Of a DNA stretch of 64,000 bases, positions 39,545-49,143 are shown in pieces (position 1 is the first letter of the stretch; every line of letters begins with the position of its first letter). The stretch lies in assembly GCA_020342235.1 (NCBI GenBank), contig CP073214.1, positions 2,046,001 to 2,110,000 of the forward strand, written 5' to 3'. The stretch comes from Saccharomycopsis phalli (Eukaryota; Ascomycota; Saccharomycetes; Ascoideales; Saccharomycopsidaceae). The translations under genes were made by a program, and so were the position numbers. The notes under the pieces were generated by a model. It was not told the DNA's origin. It saw only the letters and a program-made list of their open reading frames with translations, and searched no databases.

Positions 39545-40223
39545 ATGAGTTACACTCCAGCTGCTCCAACAGATTTGCCTCCTGGGTTTATCGCCCAGTG
39601 GGATTCAGAGTAAGTATTCCATGCCCATCGAGCCACACACTAATGTCAGATACAAGACATTTTATTACGTCAACACTGCCACCGGCCAGTCGCAATGGGA
39701 AAAGCCAGCAAACAAGACTCCTCACGCCAATCTGAACCATATCGCGGCCCACGGCGCGCCCCAAGGGAACCAGAGCGGATATTCCACCAGCAACGCGTCT
39801 TACGGTGCCTCTCAAGCCTCAGGGGGATATTCCACGTCTACTTCAGGACAGACCCCTGGATACCAGGGCAGTTACCCTGGCCAAACAAATTCGGGCCATG
39901 GCCATAAAAGCGACACCGAGAAAAAAAACACCTCTGCCGATCAGCCTCCTGCCTATGGTTCTGACCCAGTGGCCGATTTGAGGATCCAAGGGTTGACCAT
40001 CGACCAGAAGGAGGACAATGTGTCGCTCAACAGCTACTCCGGACAAAGTTCCAGCAAATTCAGTGGGAACCTTGCTACTGCTGGAATGGTTGCTGCTGGA
40101 GTGGCAGGAGTGGCTGGTGTTGGGGCGTATGCTTACCATGAGCACTACAAGGGGCCACCTGCACCAGGTCCAGAGAGATTTTATGGAGCACGTCATGCGA
40201 ATGTAGTTGGGTGGGGAAGATGA
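39545..40223 (+). CDS. WW-domain protein, 212 aa, spliced
   Basis: Two exons (39545-39609 and 39650-40223). Joining them gives a WW domain at residues about 12-43: LPPGFIAQWDSEYKTFYYVN, then TATGQSQWEKP. It has the first W, the YY block and the second W-x-x-P; WW domains bind proline-rich ligands. The rest is Gly/Ser/Tyr/Gln-rich and disordered (YSTSNASYGASQASGGYSTS), ending in a Gly/Ala-rich hydrophobic stretch (MVAAGVAGVAGVGAYAYHEH) that may be membrane-associated. Without splicing the WW domain would be broken, so the intron call is well supported. The pathway is unknown. A three-copy repeat begins about 40 bp after the stop. Confidence 0.85.
39610..39649 (+). other. Very short intron (40 nt) in the WW gene
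   Basis: Donor GTAAGTAT at 39610; acceptor TGTCAG ending at 39649; branch-like CACACTAATG just before. Removing 40 nt joins GA and A into Glu and yields the WW motif WDSEYKTFYYVN. 40 nt is near the lower limit for yeast introns. Confidence 0.85.
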
Positions 40224-40830
40224 GGGGATGGAGTATTGGTGGATGGTGCGGCTGGAATTGGTAGGGCTGTGTATAGGAAGTATTGCAAGGATGTGTATAG
40301 GAAGTATTGCAAGGCTGTGAATAGGATGTATTAGCCAAGGCTAGTGTAGTGAAATGTGATGTAGTGAGGAATAATGGACGGCTGTAATTAGTAAAACGGT
40401 AGACAATGGATGTAACAACGGTGAATAACTGTAATTAGTAAAAAAGGTAGAAGTGGATGAGTAACAAAGGTAGAAGTGGATGAGTAACAAAGGTAGAGGT
40501 GGATGTAACAAAGGTAGAAGTGGATGTAACAAAGGTAGAAGTTGATGAGTAACAGTGAATAATGGACGTAGGTAAACAACTGTAATTAGTAAAAAAGGGT
40601 AACAATCAATATAACAACAGTCAATAATGGATGTAAGAATGGCCAATAATAAATGAGTAAGATACTGTGGGTGGTTGAGTGTATATGGTAAATAATAAGC
40701 AAAATACAATACGTGGTAAACAGGATGCTGAATAATAAATATGCAAAATACAATACGTTGCTAACAGGATGCTGAGTAATAAATATGCAAAATACAATAC
40801 GTTGCTAACAGGATGCTGAGGATATAATGA
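40224..40830 (+). repeat. Three successive minisatellites downstream of the WW gene
   Basis: First, about 40265-40335: GTGTATAGGAAGTATTGCAA, about 24 bp, three units. Second, about 40385-40620: AAAGGTAGAAGTGGATG units with TAACTGTAATTAGTAAAA. Third, 40690-40822: a 44-bp unit (AATACAATACGTTGCTAACA...) three times. Confidence 0.8.
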
Positions 40831-41763
40831 CAGATGGCCAATGACCGTCATCCAATCATCCAACTGAAATACCAGTGGCAAGCTCACACGATTGTTTGCC
40901 AAGAACCTGAATAGCCTTTACAGTACAGAGAAATATTCATGGCATAGCCATGCATTGGGCTCTCTCGGCTTTTGCAAATAGCCCGCGATACAGTATCCAT
41001 TATTGCCAAACTAAAATTTATCAATCGCCGACGGCAAAGGGGGGTACATTGTTTTGAATGTCGTAAAGCCACGGTAGTGAACCTGATTGATTTTGAATGG
41101 ACGAGCATTTGAAATCTGCAAGGCATGACCTGATACCCAGAAATAAAATTTTACAGCACTAGAGGTGGGAATGCGATGAAAAACCGCCAAGCCGCAATAT
41201 AAACTGAAAAATCAAGCTGACAATGACCCGAAACGATGACAGCAGTACCGGCATTTGATAACCAAGACTTAAATTACTGTTTTCGACCTAAATACTAGCC
41301 TCAGTTTGAGTCCGCTGGTGTGATGGCTTTGTCCGATTTTCAAAATACCTGCACCCCAATGCTTCCGCAAGCCGTATATACAAATCACATAATTAGTAGG
41401 GTGCTCAGAGTAGCCCAACGCACAAAGTGTACTCGGGATAATGCTCCAATGAGAACCCCACGCCAAGTACAAAACACGTAGCCATTCATTCCACCCCAAA
41501 TACATGGACAAACAGGCGACTACAAAAGCCCTGTTTTGCAAAGAGTGTATTATAGAATTTTTTCCAAAGGTGCGCATATCATAAGCCTGGTTGCCTATTA
41601 CGGTAATAAACCCCGAGGCAATACACCCAATCTGTCACTATCGGCGCCAAGCTTTTACGGTGCATTCTATTTTATGCACCCACTACAGGGCTCGTGTGCG
41701 GGATATCAACCGCTTTCACATATAATCGACAATGCGCCAAATTTTAGTACCGTGCTTTCAGCC
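40831..41763. other. Intergenic: MNN4-like promoter
   Basis: No gene recognised. The frame of the MNN4-like gene is open upstream to 41536 but lacks an ATG that suits a signal anchor. CACATATAATCG near 41718 is a possible TATA about 46 bp before the chosen start. Confidence 0.45.
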
Positions 41764-44724
41764 ATGTGGTACTACAAGAAGCAATCTGTCACGATATTGA
41801 TGCGCAAATACATCAACGTTCTATGTGTTTGCGGGCTTCTTGTGCTAGGCTACAACTGGTACGTGCTACAACTGGCCCCGTTTGAGGAAATTACGGGCAT
41901 ACGATATCTCACCATCCCTAAAAACATCACCGACGAGCAATTCAACTCCATTTTCGATGATCGCGCCGACCTATCGTTCAAGGAACGTGTACTGTTGCTC
42001 TTGTCCCGCAATAGACCTGAAAAACACGACTACTTGAACATTATAGATACCAACCACACAACGTCCAAGATCCCAACTTTCTACGTCGACAACTTTCTAC
42101 TTCAATACAGCCAGGGGCACAAACTCCCAAGCGACTTGCGCGCACAAATCAACTCCTTGAAAAAACCAAGATACTCCAACATTTCATTGAGCGACCGTCA
42201 GCTTCCTTTGATCCAAAAGTTCGACTACAAGTTAACCCAGGCCATTTACTTTAACAAGCTACGTCGTGTAGGCCAGGAAGGAAAGTTGGACGAGATCGAG
42301 TTGCCGTTCCATTGGTATGATTTCGCCGATTTGGGCATGATCGATGCCGATATCCAGTTTTGGTACTTCTTCCAGTTCCTCTTGGAAAACTACCAAAAAC
42401 TACCAATGGACTTCAAAATCGACGTCATGCGTGCGTTCTACGAGCACGACTTTGATCTCCAACAGATGAGTCAGTATTTCGACGAGGTAAGACAGAAAAA
42501 TGAAGACTTTTACAACTTGGATGACTTCGAGGTGTTTCTCTCCGAGTTGAACCATCAAATGAGCTCCTGCAACATCTTCCATCTTGGTGATGACGTCTCC
42601 AAAAACCTCTTTAATATAATCGAGGGTTTCTACGAGTACAACTTTCCTTCGGAAAACATGAACTTTTCCGACAAAAAGTACGACGCCATCAGAAAGATTA
42701 CAAATTACACCGCTGGTACCATACAACCAAACCCCGCTAAAATACAAGCCATTCTCAAGCAGAAAACCGAGCTAAGACAGTGCCGGGACTATAACAGCAT
42801 TCCAAAAGAAATACAGATTCCCCACGCTGAATACATTCAACAGAGCCAAAAGTACCTACCAGGAATCGGCTTCAATGTCGTCCTTGGCACTCGGGATAAA
42901 TATCGGGTTATTCCTCGGCTCTTGTACGGTAAAAGTTATTTGTACAATTACAACGGCATAAACGACAAGGACGTCCGACCGTTGAAACTCACCATCATGA
43001 GCGAAAACGGTCCCATGGTCATAAAGTTTCAACGGAACAGTACCATCGAGAGTCAACGTTTGTTGGAATCGCTGTTAGTCAGCGAATATTTACAAGACTT
43101 GTTAGACCAGAGGAAGTACTCAGTTAAACAGTTGTACGAGCAAAGACACAAAATCTTCGTGGACTACCTTGCCGAATATAACGAATTTGTCAGACATTCC
43201 GGCCTGGCACTTTCTGACGATATCAATGATGAATATGCTAACATGCTAATCGAATACCCTATGCCAGAAACTGACGTGGATCTTCATTATGATTCCTTTG
43301 TCAACATAGACTCCTCTAGGGTCATTGATCGATATCATCAGGCTGTGAGTGCCGATTTATATGATCGAGAAAAGAAAGAAGGTGTCCCTGCGGATTTGAC
43401 ATACGAGAAAATATTAAACGATTACAACATCTTGAGCCCTAACTTGGTCAAGTACTATGAGAGCGTGAAGTACTCCAATTCGTTTGTAGATATCGAAAGC
43501 GTGGTCAAGTACTTTTATGAGATTAGAGTTCTTGAACGTGCAGCAGGACCTTCACCAGACACTGGCCATTTTGACTGGCGATTTGCCAGTGACTTTGGCC
43601 TTTCGCAAAGCTGTATCCAATCGATTCTCAGCCATACGACCTCGGCATGGTTACAGTTCACCGAACTGTACAAGTTAAAGACTTGGTTAGCACATGGCAC
43701 ATTGATCAGCTGGTATTTTACTGCAAAGAACTTCCCTTGGGAGGTGGATATGGATGTTCAGATGCCGGTAAGGGATTTGCACAAGATGTGTCTTCGCTTC
43801 AATCAGACATTGATTATGGAAGACCCAAAAACTGGTCTTGGGCTATACTTTTTGGACTGTGGCAGTACGATTAGTCACCGAAGTAAGGAAAACGGCAAGA
43901 ATAACATTGATGCGCGGTTCATTGATACAAAGACAGGATATTATATTGACATTACTGGCGTGAGCTTCAGTGGTTCCAAGACTCCTGAAAAGTACTTGAA
44001 TCGCATCAACTGGAATACTGGAACGTTTCTCGATCTTTATGAAGAAAGAAAGTTTTACAGTGATCTTAGAGAATTGGATGGCAAGAAGGAGGGTTATAAG
44101 AAGATGCTTGAATTGGTACAGTTCAAGAACCTCCAGTGCAATTTGAAGTTGAGAATCGTAAACTGCCGAAATAATCACTTTGCTCAACTTGGCCAGCTTT
44201 TGCCATTGAGAAAGACAATGTACGAGGGGCAGATGGCATACGTTCCGAACAAATTTGGAGAACTATTGGGACAGGAGTATAATGATTGGAAGAAGCCCAC
44301 TTACCACAGCAAGCTATTTATTCCCCAGATTGCCAGCTGGAATCATTTTAACAATCTTGAGAATAATTTGAATAGCTTTTACGAGTCGCATGCTTCAAAC
44401 CAAAGCGATGTGGATTTCCACAAAGAAAAGGTAAAGAAGATGATTGCTGAAATAGTCGAAGCAACTGGGAACAATGATCGTACATTCGAAACAATGCTAC
44501 CTGATAGATATGCTGATGATGCTAGTATATCAGATGGCATGGCTATTATGCTATTGCACGAAAACCCTGCTTTATTGCGGGAGTATTTGTTGAGCACAGA
44601 TTTAACGGACTATCATTATAAAGAATTGTTGAGATATAGAGAGATGGAAAGTATGACTGATGAGGAAAGACAGGCAGTGAAATACAGTCGTCCAGATTAT
44701 ACTTTGAATTTTTTAAATGACTAG
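41764..44724 (+). CDS. MNN4: MNN4-like mannosylphosphate transfer protein (LicD family)
   Basis: Golgi type II membrane protein needed for adding mannosylphosphate to cell-wall glycans. 986 aa from the ATG at 41764 (MWYYKKQSVTILMRKYIN); the internal ATG at 41800 is the alternative. A single membrane anchor lies at about 15-35 (YINVLCVCGLLVLGYNWYVL). The C-terminal half carries the LicD/Mnn4 core: YKLKTWLAHGTLISWYFTA (AHG at 643) and PWEVDMDVQMP (658 on), then YFLDCGSTIS and ARFIDTKTGYYIDITGVSF. PW(D/E)xDxD is the presumed metal/nucleotide motif. Family members form a large paralogous set in CTG-clade yeasts, so the symbol marks family membership, not strict orthology. Confidence 0.88.
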   Translation: MWYYKKQSVTILMRKYINVLCVCGLLVLGYNWYVLQLAPFEEITGIRYLTIPKNITDEQFNSIFDDRADLSFKERVLLLLSRNRPEKHDYLNIIDTNHTTSKIPTFYVDNFLLQYSQGHKLPSDLRAQINSLKKPRYSNISLSDRQLPLIQKFDYKLTQAIYFNKLRRVGQEGKLDEIELPFHWYDFADLGMIDADIQFWYFFQFLLENYQKLPMDFKIDVMRAFYEHDFDLQQMSQYFDEVRQKNEDFYNLDDFEVFLSELNHQMSSCNIFHLGDDVSKNLFNIIEGFYEYNFPSENMNFSDKKYDAIRKITNYTAGTIQPNPAKIQAILKQKTELRQCRDYNSIPKEIQIPHAEYIQQSQKYLPGIGFNVVLGTRDKYRVIPRLLYGKSYLYNYNGINDKDVRPLKLTIMSENGPMVIKFQRNSTIESQRLLESLLVSEYLQDLLDQRKYSVKQLYEQRHKIFVDYLAEYNEFVRHSGLALSDDINDEYANMLIEYPMPETDVDLHYDSFVNIDSSRVIDRYHQAVSADLYDREKKEGVPADLTYEKILNDYNILSPNLVKYYESVKYSNSFVDIESVVKYFYEIRVLERAAGPSPDTGHFDWRFASDFGLSQSCIQSILSHTTSAWLQFTELYKLKTWLAHGTLISWYFTAKNFPWEVDMDVQMPVRDLHKMCLRFNQTLIMEDPKTGLGLYFLDCGSTISHRSKENGKNNIDARFIDTKTGYYIDITGVSFSGSKTPEKYLNRINWNTGTFLDLYEERKFYSDLRELDGKKEGYKKMLELVQFKNLQCNLKLRIVNCRNNHFAQLGQLLPLRKTMYEGQMAYVPNKFGELLGQEYNDWKKPTYHSKLFIPQIASWNHFNNLENNLNSFYESHASNQSDVDFHKEKVKKMIAEIVEATGNNDRTFETMLPDRYADDASISDGMAIMLLHENPALLREYLLSTDLTDYHYKELLRYREMESMTDEERQAVKYSRPDYTLNFLND

Positions 44725-45896
44725 TTGATTATCAGGCATAACAGCTTATTACATTATAAAATAGATATTTATATGGTGGGTTTTCAGAGTTTATATACAA
44801 GCGAATAATAATATATGTTATAATGAGTTATTGATTGTGTCTAGGCTGAAGTTTTGTTGTATTGTGATTGTTGGTATGTTCAGCCAGGTACGGTAGGGTA
44901 ACTTGATTGTGAGAAGGGCTAAGCTCATTAGTGTTTGGATGATGGATGCTCTAACATCTTTTGAGAAATTTGGAAATTCTTGTAAATTATTTTCAAGTTT
45001 TACTATACAGATTATGCTTGTGATACAGTAATTAGGATGACCTAGAAGGAGAATAGGGTAGTCAAACTTGTAAATACAATAGCCAGGAGTGAGAAATTGT
45101 TTGCTGATTTCTACAGGTACCGAACCTGAATTCAGGCATGCATAAAAATTTGCAGGTAGCTAGAGCAAGGGAAGATCCCCGCAAATCGGACAGAATATAA
45201 CTAATAATGAATAGCTAGATAGAAATGAGAATTGAATTATATACACCAGCAAGATGTGGTGGTAATTGAGAAAAATGCCAGATTATGACGAGAATAAGAT
45301 AAATGTCAAGACGTAGACACAACTTTCAAGGATACAAACATCATTATTGAAGCAGTAAATTTCACTTTCTCGGTGGTAAATTGTCGTTAAGATACACGCC
45401 AAAGAATTCATTTTCCTTTGGGAAATGTATACATCGCGCATCCTACAATACTAGATGTACCTGGAAGTAGGAGCCAAAGGGGTAGATTTCGGCTATACAT
45501 AGGGGCAAGCTACATATTTCCGCGACCATCACTACCGTTTCCGATTATTCACATCAAGGGACAAAGTGCACAAACTATCTAATTAAATTTGTAACACCAG
45601 GGGTTCGCTCCAAAATGTACCAGATATATAACTTGATATAGTGTATAAAACAAACAAAAAAGTGCAGTATACCCAAATGTTCTCGTAGAATTAATAAGGA
45701 TACAAGAGATGAAAAGACCAAAATTACTATTAAATTATTGAATAAATACACACCCTTGAACCTGCATCGAGAGCCTTAATATAGGCCTTAGCCTTTGAAG
45801 AAAGATTGAATAGGTGAACTTGTTTAGATGGAGATGATTAACAATGTCTGAGACCAATTAGAGTTGAATTTATCTTCTATTGATATTAGTATTGTT
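44725..45896. other. Convergent intergenic region
   Basis: Between the MNN4-like gene and the second Zn-cluster gene. AT-rich, no conserved frame or repeat recognised. Confidence 0.4.
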
Positions 45897-46007
45897 CTAT
45901 TGATATTCATCATCATTAATTTCTTCTTCATCTGCTTCCTCATCTTCCTCATCATCGTTATCATCATCATCATAATCATCATCGTCATCTTCCGCTCCTC
46001 TCCTCCT
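45897..46007 (-). other. Open acidic extension beyond the stop of Zn-cluster gene 2
   Basis: In the same frame as the gene, directly after its TAG (46010-46008), 36 codons are open before the next stop (45897-45899). They read RRRGAEDDDDDYDDDDNDD, then a further acidic run ending INDDEYQ. 24 of these residues are Asp or Glu. It could be a lost or read-through activation tail, or a GAT/GAA microsatellite that happens to be in frame. Confidence 0.6.
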
Positions 46008-48431
46008 CTACTGTCTATTCCATTCCTCAGAATTTTGAAACTCCTGCGGAATTTCCATCATCCGGTTGAAATATTCAAAAAAACTCTTCTCACCTGTAGA
46101 CTCAATCCCACCAAAGAGATCCTCGTCAAAGTCCTGAAACTTTGTCGACATTTGATTGAGTTCGTGCCAGAGATCTTGGTTGGCATATGAGACTGCTTCA
46201 TCCTTCTTTGTAGTGTCCAGAGTAGGCTGAAGTTCCTTATCAACAAACTTGCTAATGACCTTGTGGTACTCCGTGACACGGGTCTTGAGGATATCCTTGT
46301 AGAACACAGAGCTGATATCCATGACGGCTTTGAAAGTGTCAAGCAATTCAGGATCGGATTCGCACGCCTTTGTCTCGAGCTCCTTGTCTGAATATTGTAG
46401 GTGGCCCTTGAACGCCAAGAGCACGATTCTTGAGAAGGTTGCGCTGACGACAATCATGCTATTGATCTTCTCCAAGAACTGTGACTTGATCAGACTTATG
46501 TGGGGGAAACTTTTGCTGCACAGTAGGAGTTTCCGTGTGAGTTTGAGAAGAAGAACTGCGTGAGAAAACTCGGTAGAATGGGTCAATGCGTTGATGAGGA
46601 TCACCACACAGCAGCTCAGGAATTCCACCAGGGAATTCCAGAGGAAAAAAGCATCCTTGCACTCGGTGATGATCTCTAGAAGGACCATGGCATGGGAAAG
46701 CCTACAGTCGTCGATCTTTGCAACTCGGGCGTCGACACCTTCAATGTTGAATGCACCACGTAGCCGACGGATCAAAGCATCGGCACCCATCAATGACGAG
46801 GTGACAGCTAGATGAAAATTGCGCCAGAGACTGCTTGCTCTTTTCCGAATATCGTCGTCGGTGCTAGAGATTGCCTGGGAGATCTGGTGCACTCTGGCCT
46901 TGAGATCAGCAAACTGCCGAATGTACCCCAAGATTTCATCAAGAACGCGCGAGCATATGTGGACGTTGTTCTTGCGGAGCGGATTGAGCACCTGGATGTC
47001 CGAGTACTGGGAGTTGAACAACAACTTGACGTAGAAATCTTCGACGATCATCGAGAGTCTGATGTTGCAGTACCATAGTAGTCCGTCCAAGTCATGTGGG
47101 TCTCTGGGGTTCAACAAGGGCTCGTCTGAGACGCTGTAAATGCCCAACTTGATGACACACGACGGGAAAAGCGCAGTGATGACGTCACGGCGGAACATCG
47201 GCACATCGCCAAAGTAGATCGCTTGGATCTTGTCGAGGATGTAGCATTTCCAAATAAACTTCCGTTTACGGTCGGCCTCGTCCTCGGGAAGCCCAAAGTA
47301 GTGTTCCCAGCGGTGGAGAAACACCTGGGTCCCTAATCGTACAACTGAGCCCACCATGTAGTTCACGGAGTATGCGCGCATTAGAAGGTTGCACTCCTCG
47401 ATATATGACACCATTGCCTCGAGGATGTCGATCTTGATAAACGGATGGAGCTTGACGGCCATGAACGACTTTGTGGTCAAGTCTTGGAGCGTTTCTTCGG
47501 CAAGGAACAAGCTGGCGACTGCAGACTTGTCGGGGTTGTCAGCGCCGCAAACCACGCTGAACTGGTGGTTTGTGCGTCGCAAGAGCTCAACAAACACCAC
47601 GAGGAACTGCTCTGAGTCCGACGTCGGGTAGTACTTGCTTGGCAACTCGTTGTAGAGGTCTAACAAGCATCGCTGAAGCACCGGGTTTTTCCCGCTAAAC
47701 TCGTCCAAACCAGCACGTCCAAAGGCCGAAATGTACTTGATAATATCCAGCAGCGCAAGGCCCTGTGTGCTGTGCCAGTAGTAGAGCGAGTTCTTGAAAT
47801 CCTTGCCTCCAGAGTCGAGCACTTTGAGCACAATGAGCAAGGTTTCCCGAAGAGCCACAGGAGCCACTGGGCTGTGAGACAACACAAAGAGCTGCTTGAA
47901 TATCCAGATTATCCCGGGGAGCGAGAAAAGCATCGACGGCGAATACATGCCAAAGTACCCGTCAATGCGCCTCTGGTCCGACAATTTCGCCGGATCACAC
48001 ACGAGAAACTGGTGGAAGTGAATCTTGCTATAATCTCGCACCAATCGCGACTCCAAGCTGTGCTTCTCCTCGACACCAACCAAACTTTCGGGGTCCACCT
48101 GCGGCTGGATGCTGTTGGCCAACACCTTCAACTGCTGTTCAATCACTTCCACCGCCGATTGGCCGCCTTCCACAATGGCCAATTCCAGTGTCAACTCCAC
48201 AAAGCTCTGCGCCAACTTCGAAATCTTGTTCACCACCTCCACGTTGGACTTGTAGATGCTCGTCCCACCGTTGGACGCTGAAGGTGTCTCAAAGTCGCAA
48301 CTACAGCTATATGTCTGGCAGTTGGTGCATGGACTGGTTCCCGAACACTTTATCTTTCTTCTGCGACAGCTGTTGCATGCTCGTGTGACTTTGGTGACTT
48401 TCCGCCGCTTTCGCTCGGGGTTCTTGGACAT
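46008..48431 (-). CDS. Zn2Cys6 transcription factor 2, 807 aa
   Basis: Nuclear zinc-cluster regulator. Start taken at the ATG at 48431 (MSKNPERKRRKVTKVTRACN); the upstream open frame is hydrophobic and unlikely. Cysteines 19, 22, 29, 35, 38 and 45 follow the canonical C-x2-C-x6-C-x5-C-x2-C-x6-C in RACNSCRRRKIKCSGTSPC, with basic flanks. A short spacer is followed by helical sequence that may dimerise (EVVNKISKLAQSFVELTLEL). The fungal regulatory domain lies around 370-430 (FLHRWEHYFGLPEDEADRKRKFIWKCYILDKIQA). The frame ends EFQNSEEWNRQ at a TAG and is followed in frame by an acidic stretch. The target is unknown; the cluster type is shared by Asg1/Cta4-like and many other factors. Confidence 0.88.
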   Translation of the reverse strand: MSKNPERKRRKVTKVTRACNSCRRRKIKCSGTSPCTNCQTYSCSCDFETPSASNGGTSIYKSNVEVVNKISKLAQSFVELTLELAIVEGGQSAVEVIEQQLKVLANSIQPQVDPESLVGVEEKHSLESRLVRDYSKIHFHQFLVCDPAKLSDQRRIDGYFGMYSPSMLFSLPGIIWIFKQLFVLSHSPVAPVALRETLLIVLKVLDSGGKDFKNSLYYWHSTQGLALLDIIKYISAFGRAGLDEFSGKNPVLQRCLLDLYNELPSKYYPTSDSEQFLVVFVELLRRTNHQFSVVCGADNPDKSAVASLFLAEETLQDLTTKSFMAVKLHPFIKIDILEAMVSYIEECNLLMRAYSVNYMVGSVVRLGTQVFLHRWEHYFGLPEDEADRKRKFIWKCYILDKIQAIYFGDVPMFRRDVITALFPSCVIKLGIYSVSDEPLLNPRDPHDLDGLLWYCNIRLSMIVEDFYVKLLFNSQYSDIQVLNPLRKNNVHICSRVLDEILGYIRQFADLKARVHQISQAISSTDDDIRKRASSLWRNFHLAVTSSLMGADALIRRLRGAFNIEGVDARVAKIDDCRLSHAMVLLEIITECKDAFFLWNSLVEFLSCCVVILINALTHSTEFSHAVLLLKLTRKLLLCSKSFPHISLIKSQFLEKINSMIVVSATFSRIVLLAFKGHLQYSDKELETKACESDPELLDTFKAVMDISSVFYKDILKTRVTEYHKVISKFVDKELQPTLDTTKKDEAVSYANQDLWHELNQMSTKFQDFDEDLFGGIESTGEKSFFEYFNRMMEIPQEFQNSEEWNRQ

Positions 48432-49143
48432 ATCTCTGGTTGCATGTATCTTCCCGAAACTTGCTTCCGTTCCGTTGAAGATCAAAAAAGAGGAGAAAAA
48501 AAGCGAGGACACAAGGTCAGAATGTACAGGGAAAAATGAGAGGAAAGTGGGCAATGGGAAAACAGGAAAACAAGAGAGTAGTGCCAAGGAAGAAATATAA
48601 TGGGAATAGTATGGGAGGATATTGATGACGGGAATAATCAGGCCGGTGCGCTCCTGGTCACGTGGGTGTTCAGCCAGTACGGTTCATTGTTTAGTTAGCA
48701 AGTGTGATGTTGACAATACGTATGGATGTTTGCTAGTAAGAGTGGATGTTGACAATACGTATGGATGTTTGCTAGTAAGAGTGGATGTTGACAATACGTA
48801 TGGATGTTTGCTAGTAAGAGTGGATGTTGACAATACGTATGGATGTTTGCTAGTAAGAGTAGATGCTCACAATTATAGATAGAAACTATAGTTTGTTGGC
48901 CGACATGCTCAAGCCTCCACAGATCATATATATAACGCGAATACGCAAACTTGCCAATCTATTTAACGTACCTAGTGTCCGTGTATGATGTCACTATGCT
49001 CCAAGTCCATCTGCATCGTAGACAGAAACACATCAATGGTAAACTTTAACTGACCAACGCACATCGGGGCCAATTTCTTGGATCACTCTTCCAATAAGAG
49101 TACCCTTCTTCCAATAAGAGTACCCTTCTTCCAATATTCACCC
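48432..49143. promoter_or_regulatory. Divergent Zn-cluster 2 / arrestin promoter
   Basis: 712 bp containing CACGTG at 48659-48664, the 39-bp minisatellite at 48706-48861, and a small direct repeat, CTTCCAATAAGAGTACCCTT, at about 49086-49125 ending 19 bp before the arrestin ATG. Confidence 0.5.
48706..48861. repeat. 39-bp minisatellite, four copies
   Basis: Four near-identical units beginning GATGTTGACAATACGTATGG, with a partial fifth to about 48870. The period is a multiple of three, so it is open in one frame, but no gene is implied. Confidence 0.95.

Noticed and set aside
41536-41763. N-terminal extension of the MNN4-like frame
   Set aside because: No in-frame ATG giving a sensible signal anchor; the ATG at 41764 gives a classic type II anchor.
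48622-48882. 86-codon repetitive frame (VDVDNTYGCLLVR repeats)
   Set aside because: Created by the 39-bp minisatellite whose period is a multiple of three; no other coding evidence.
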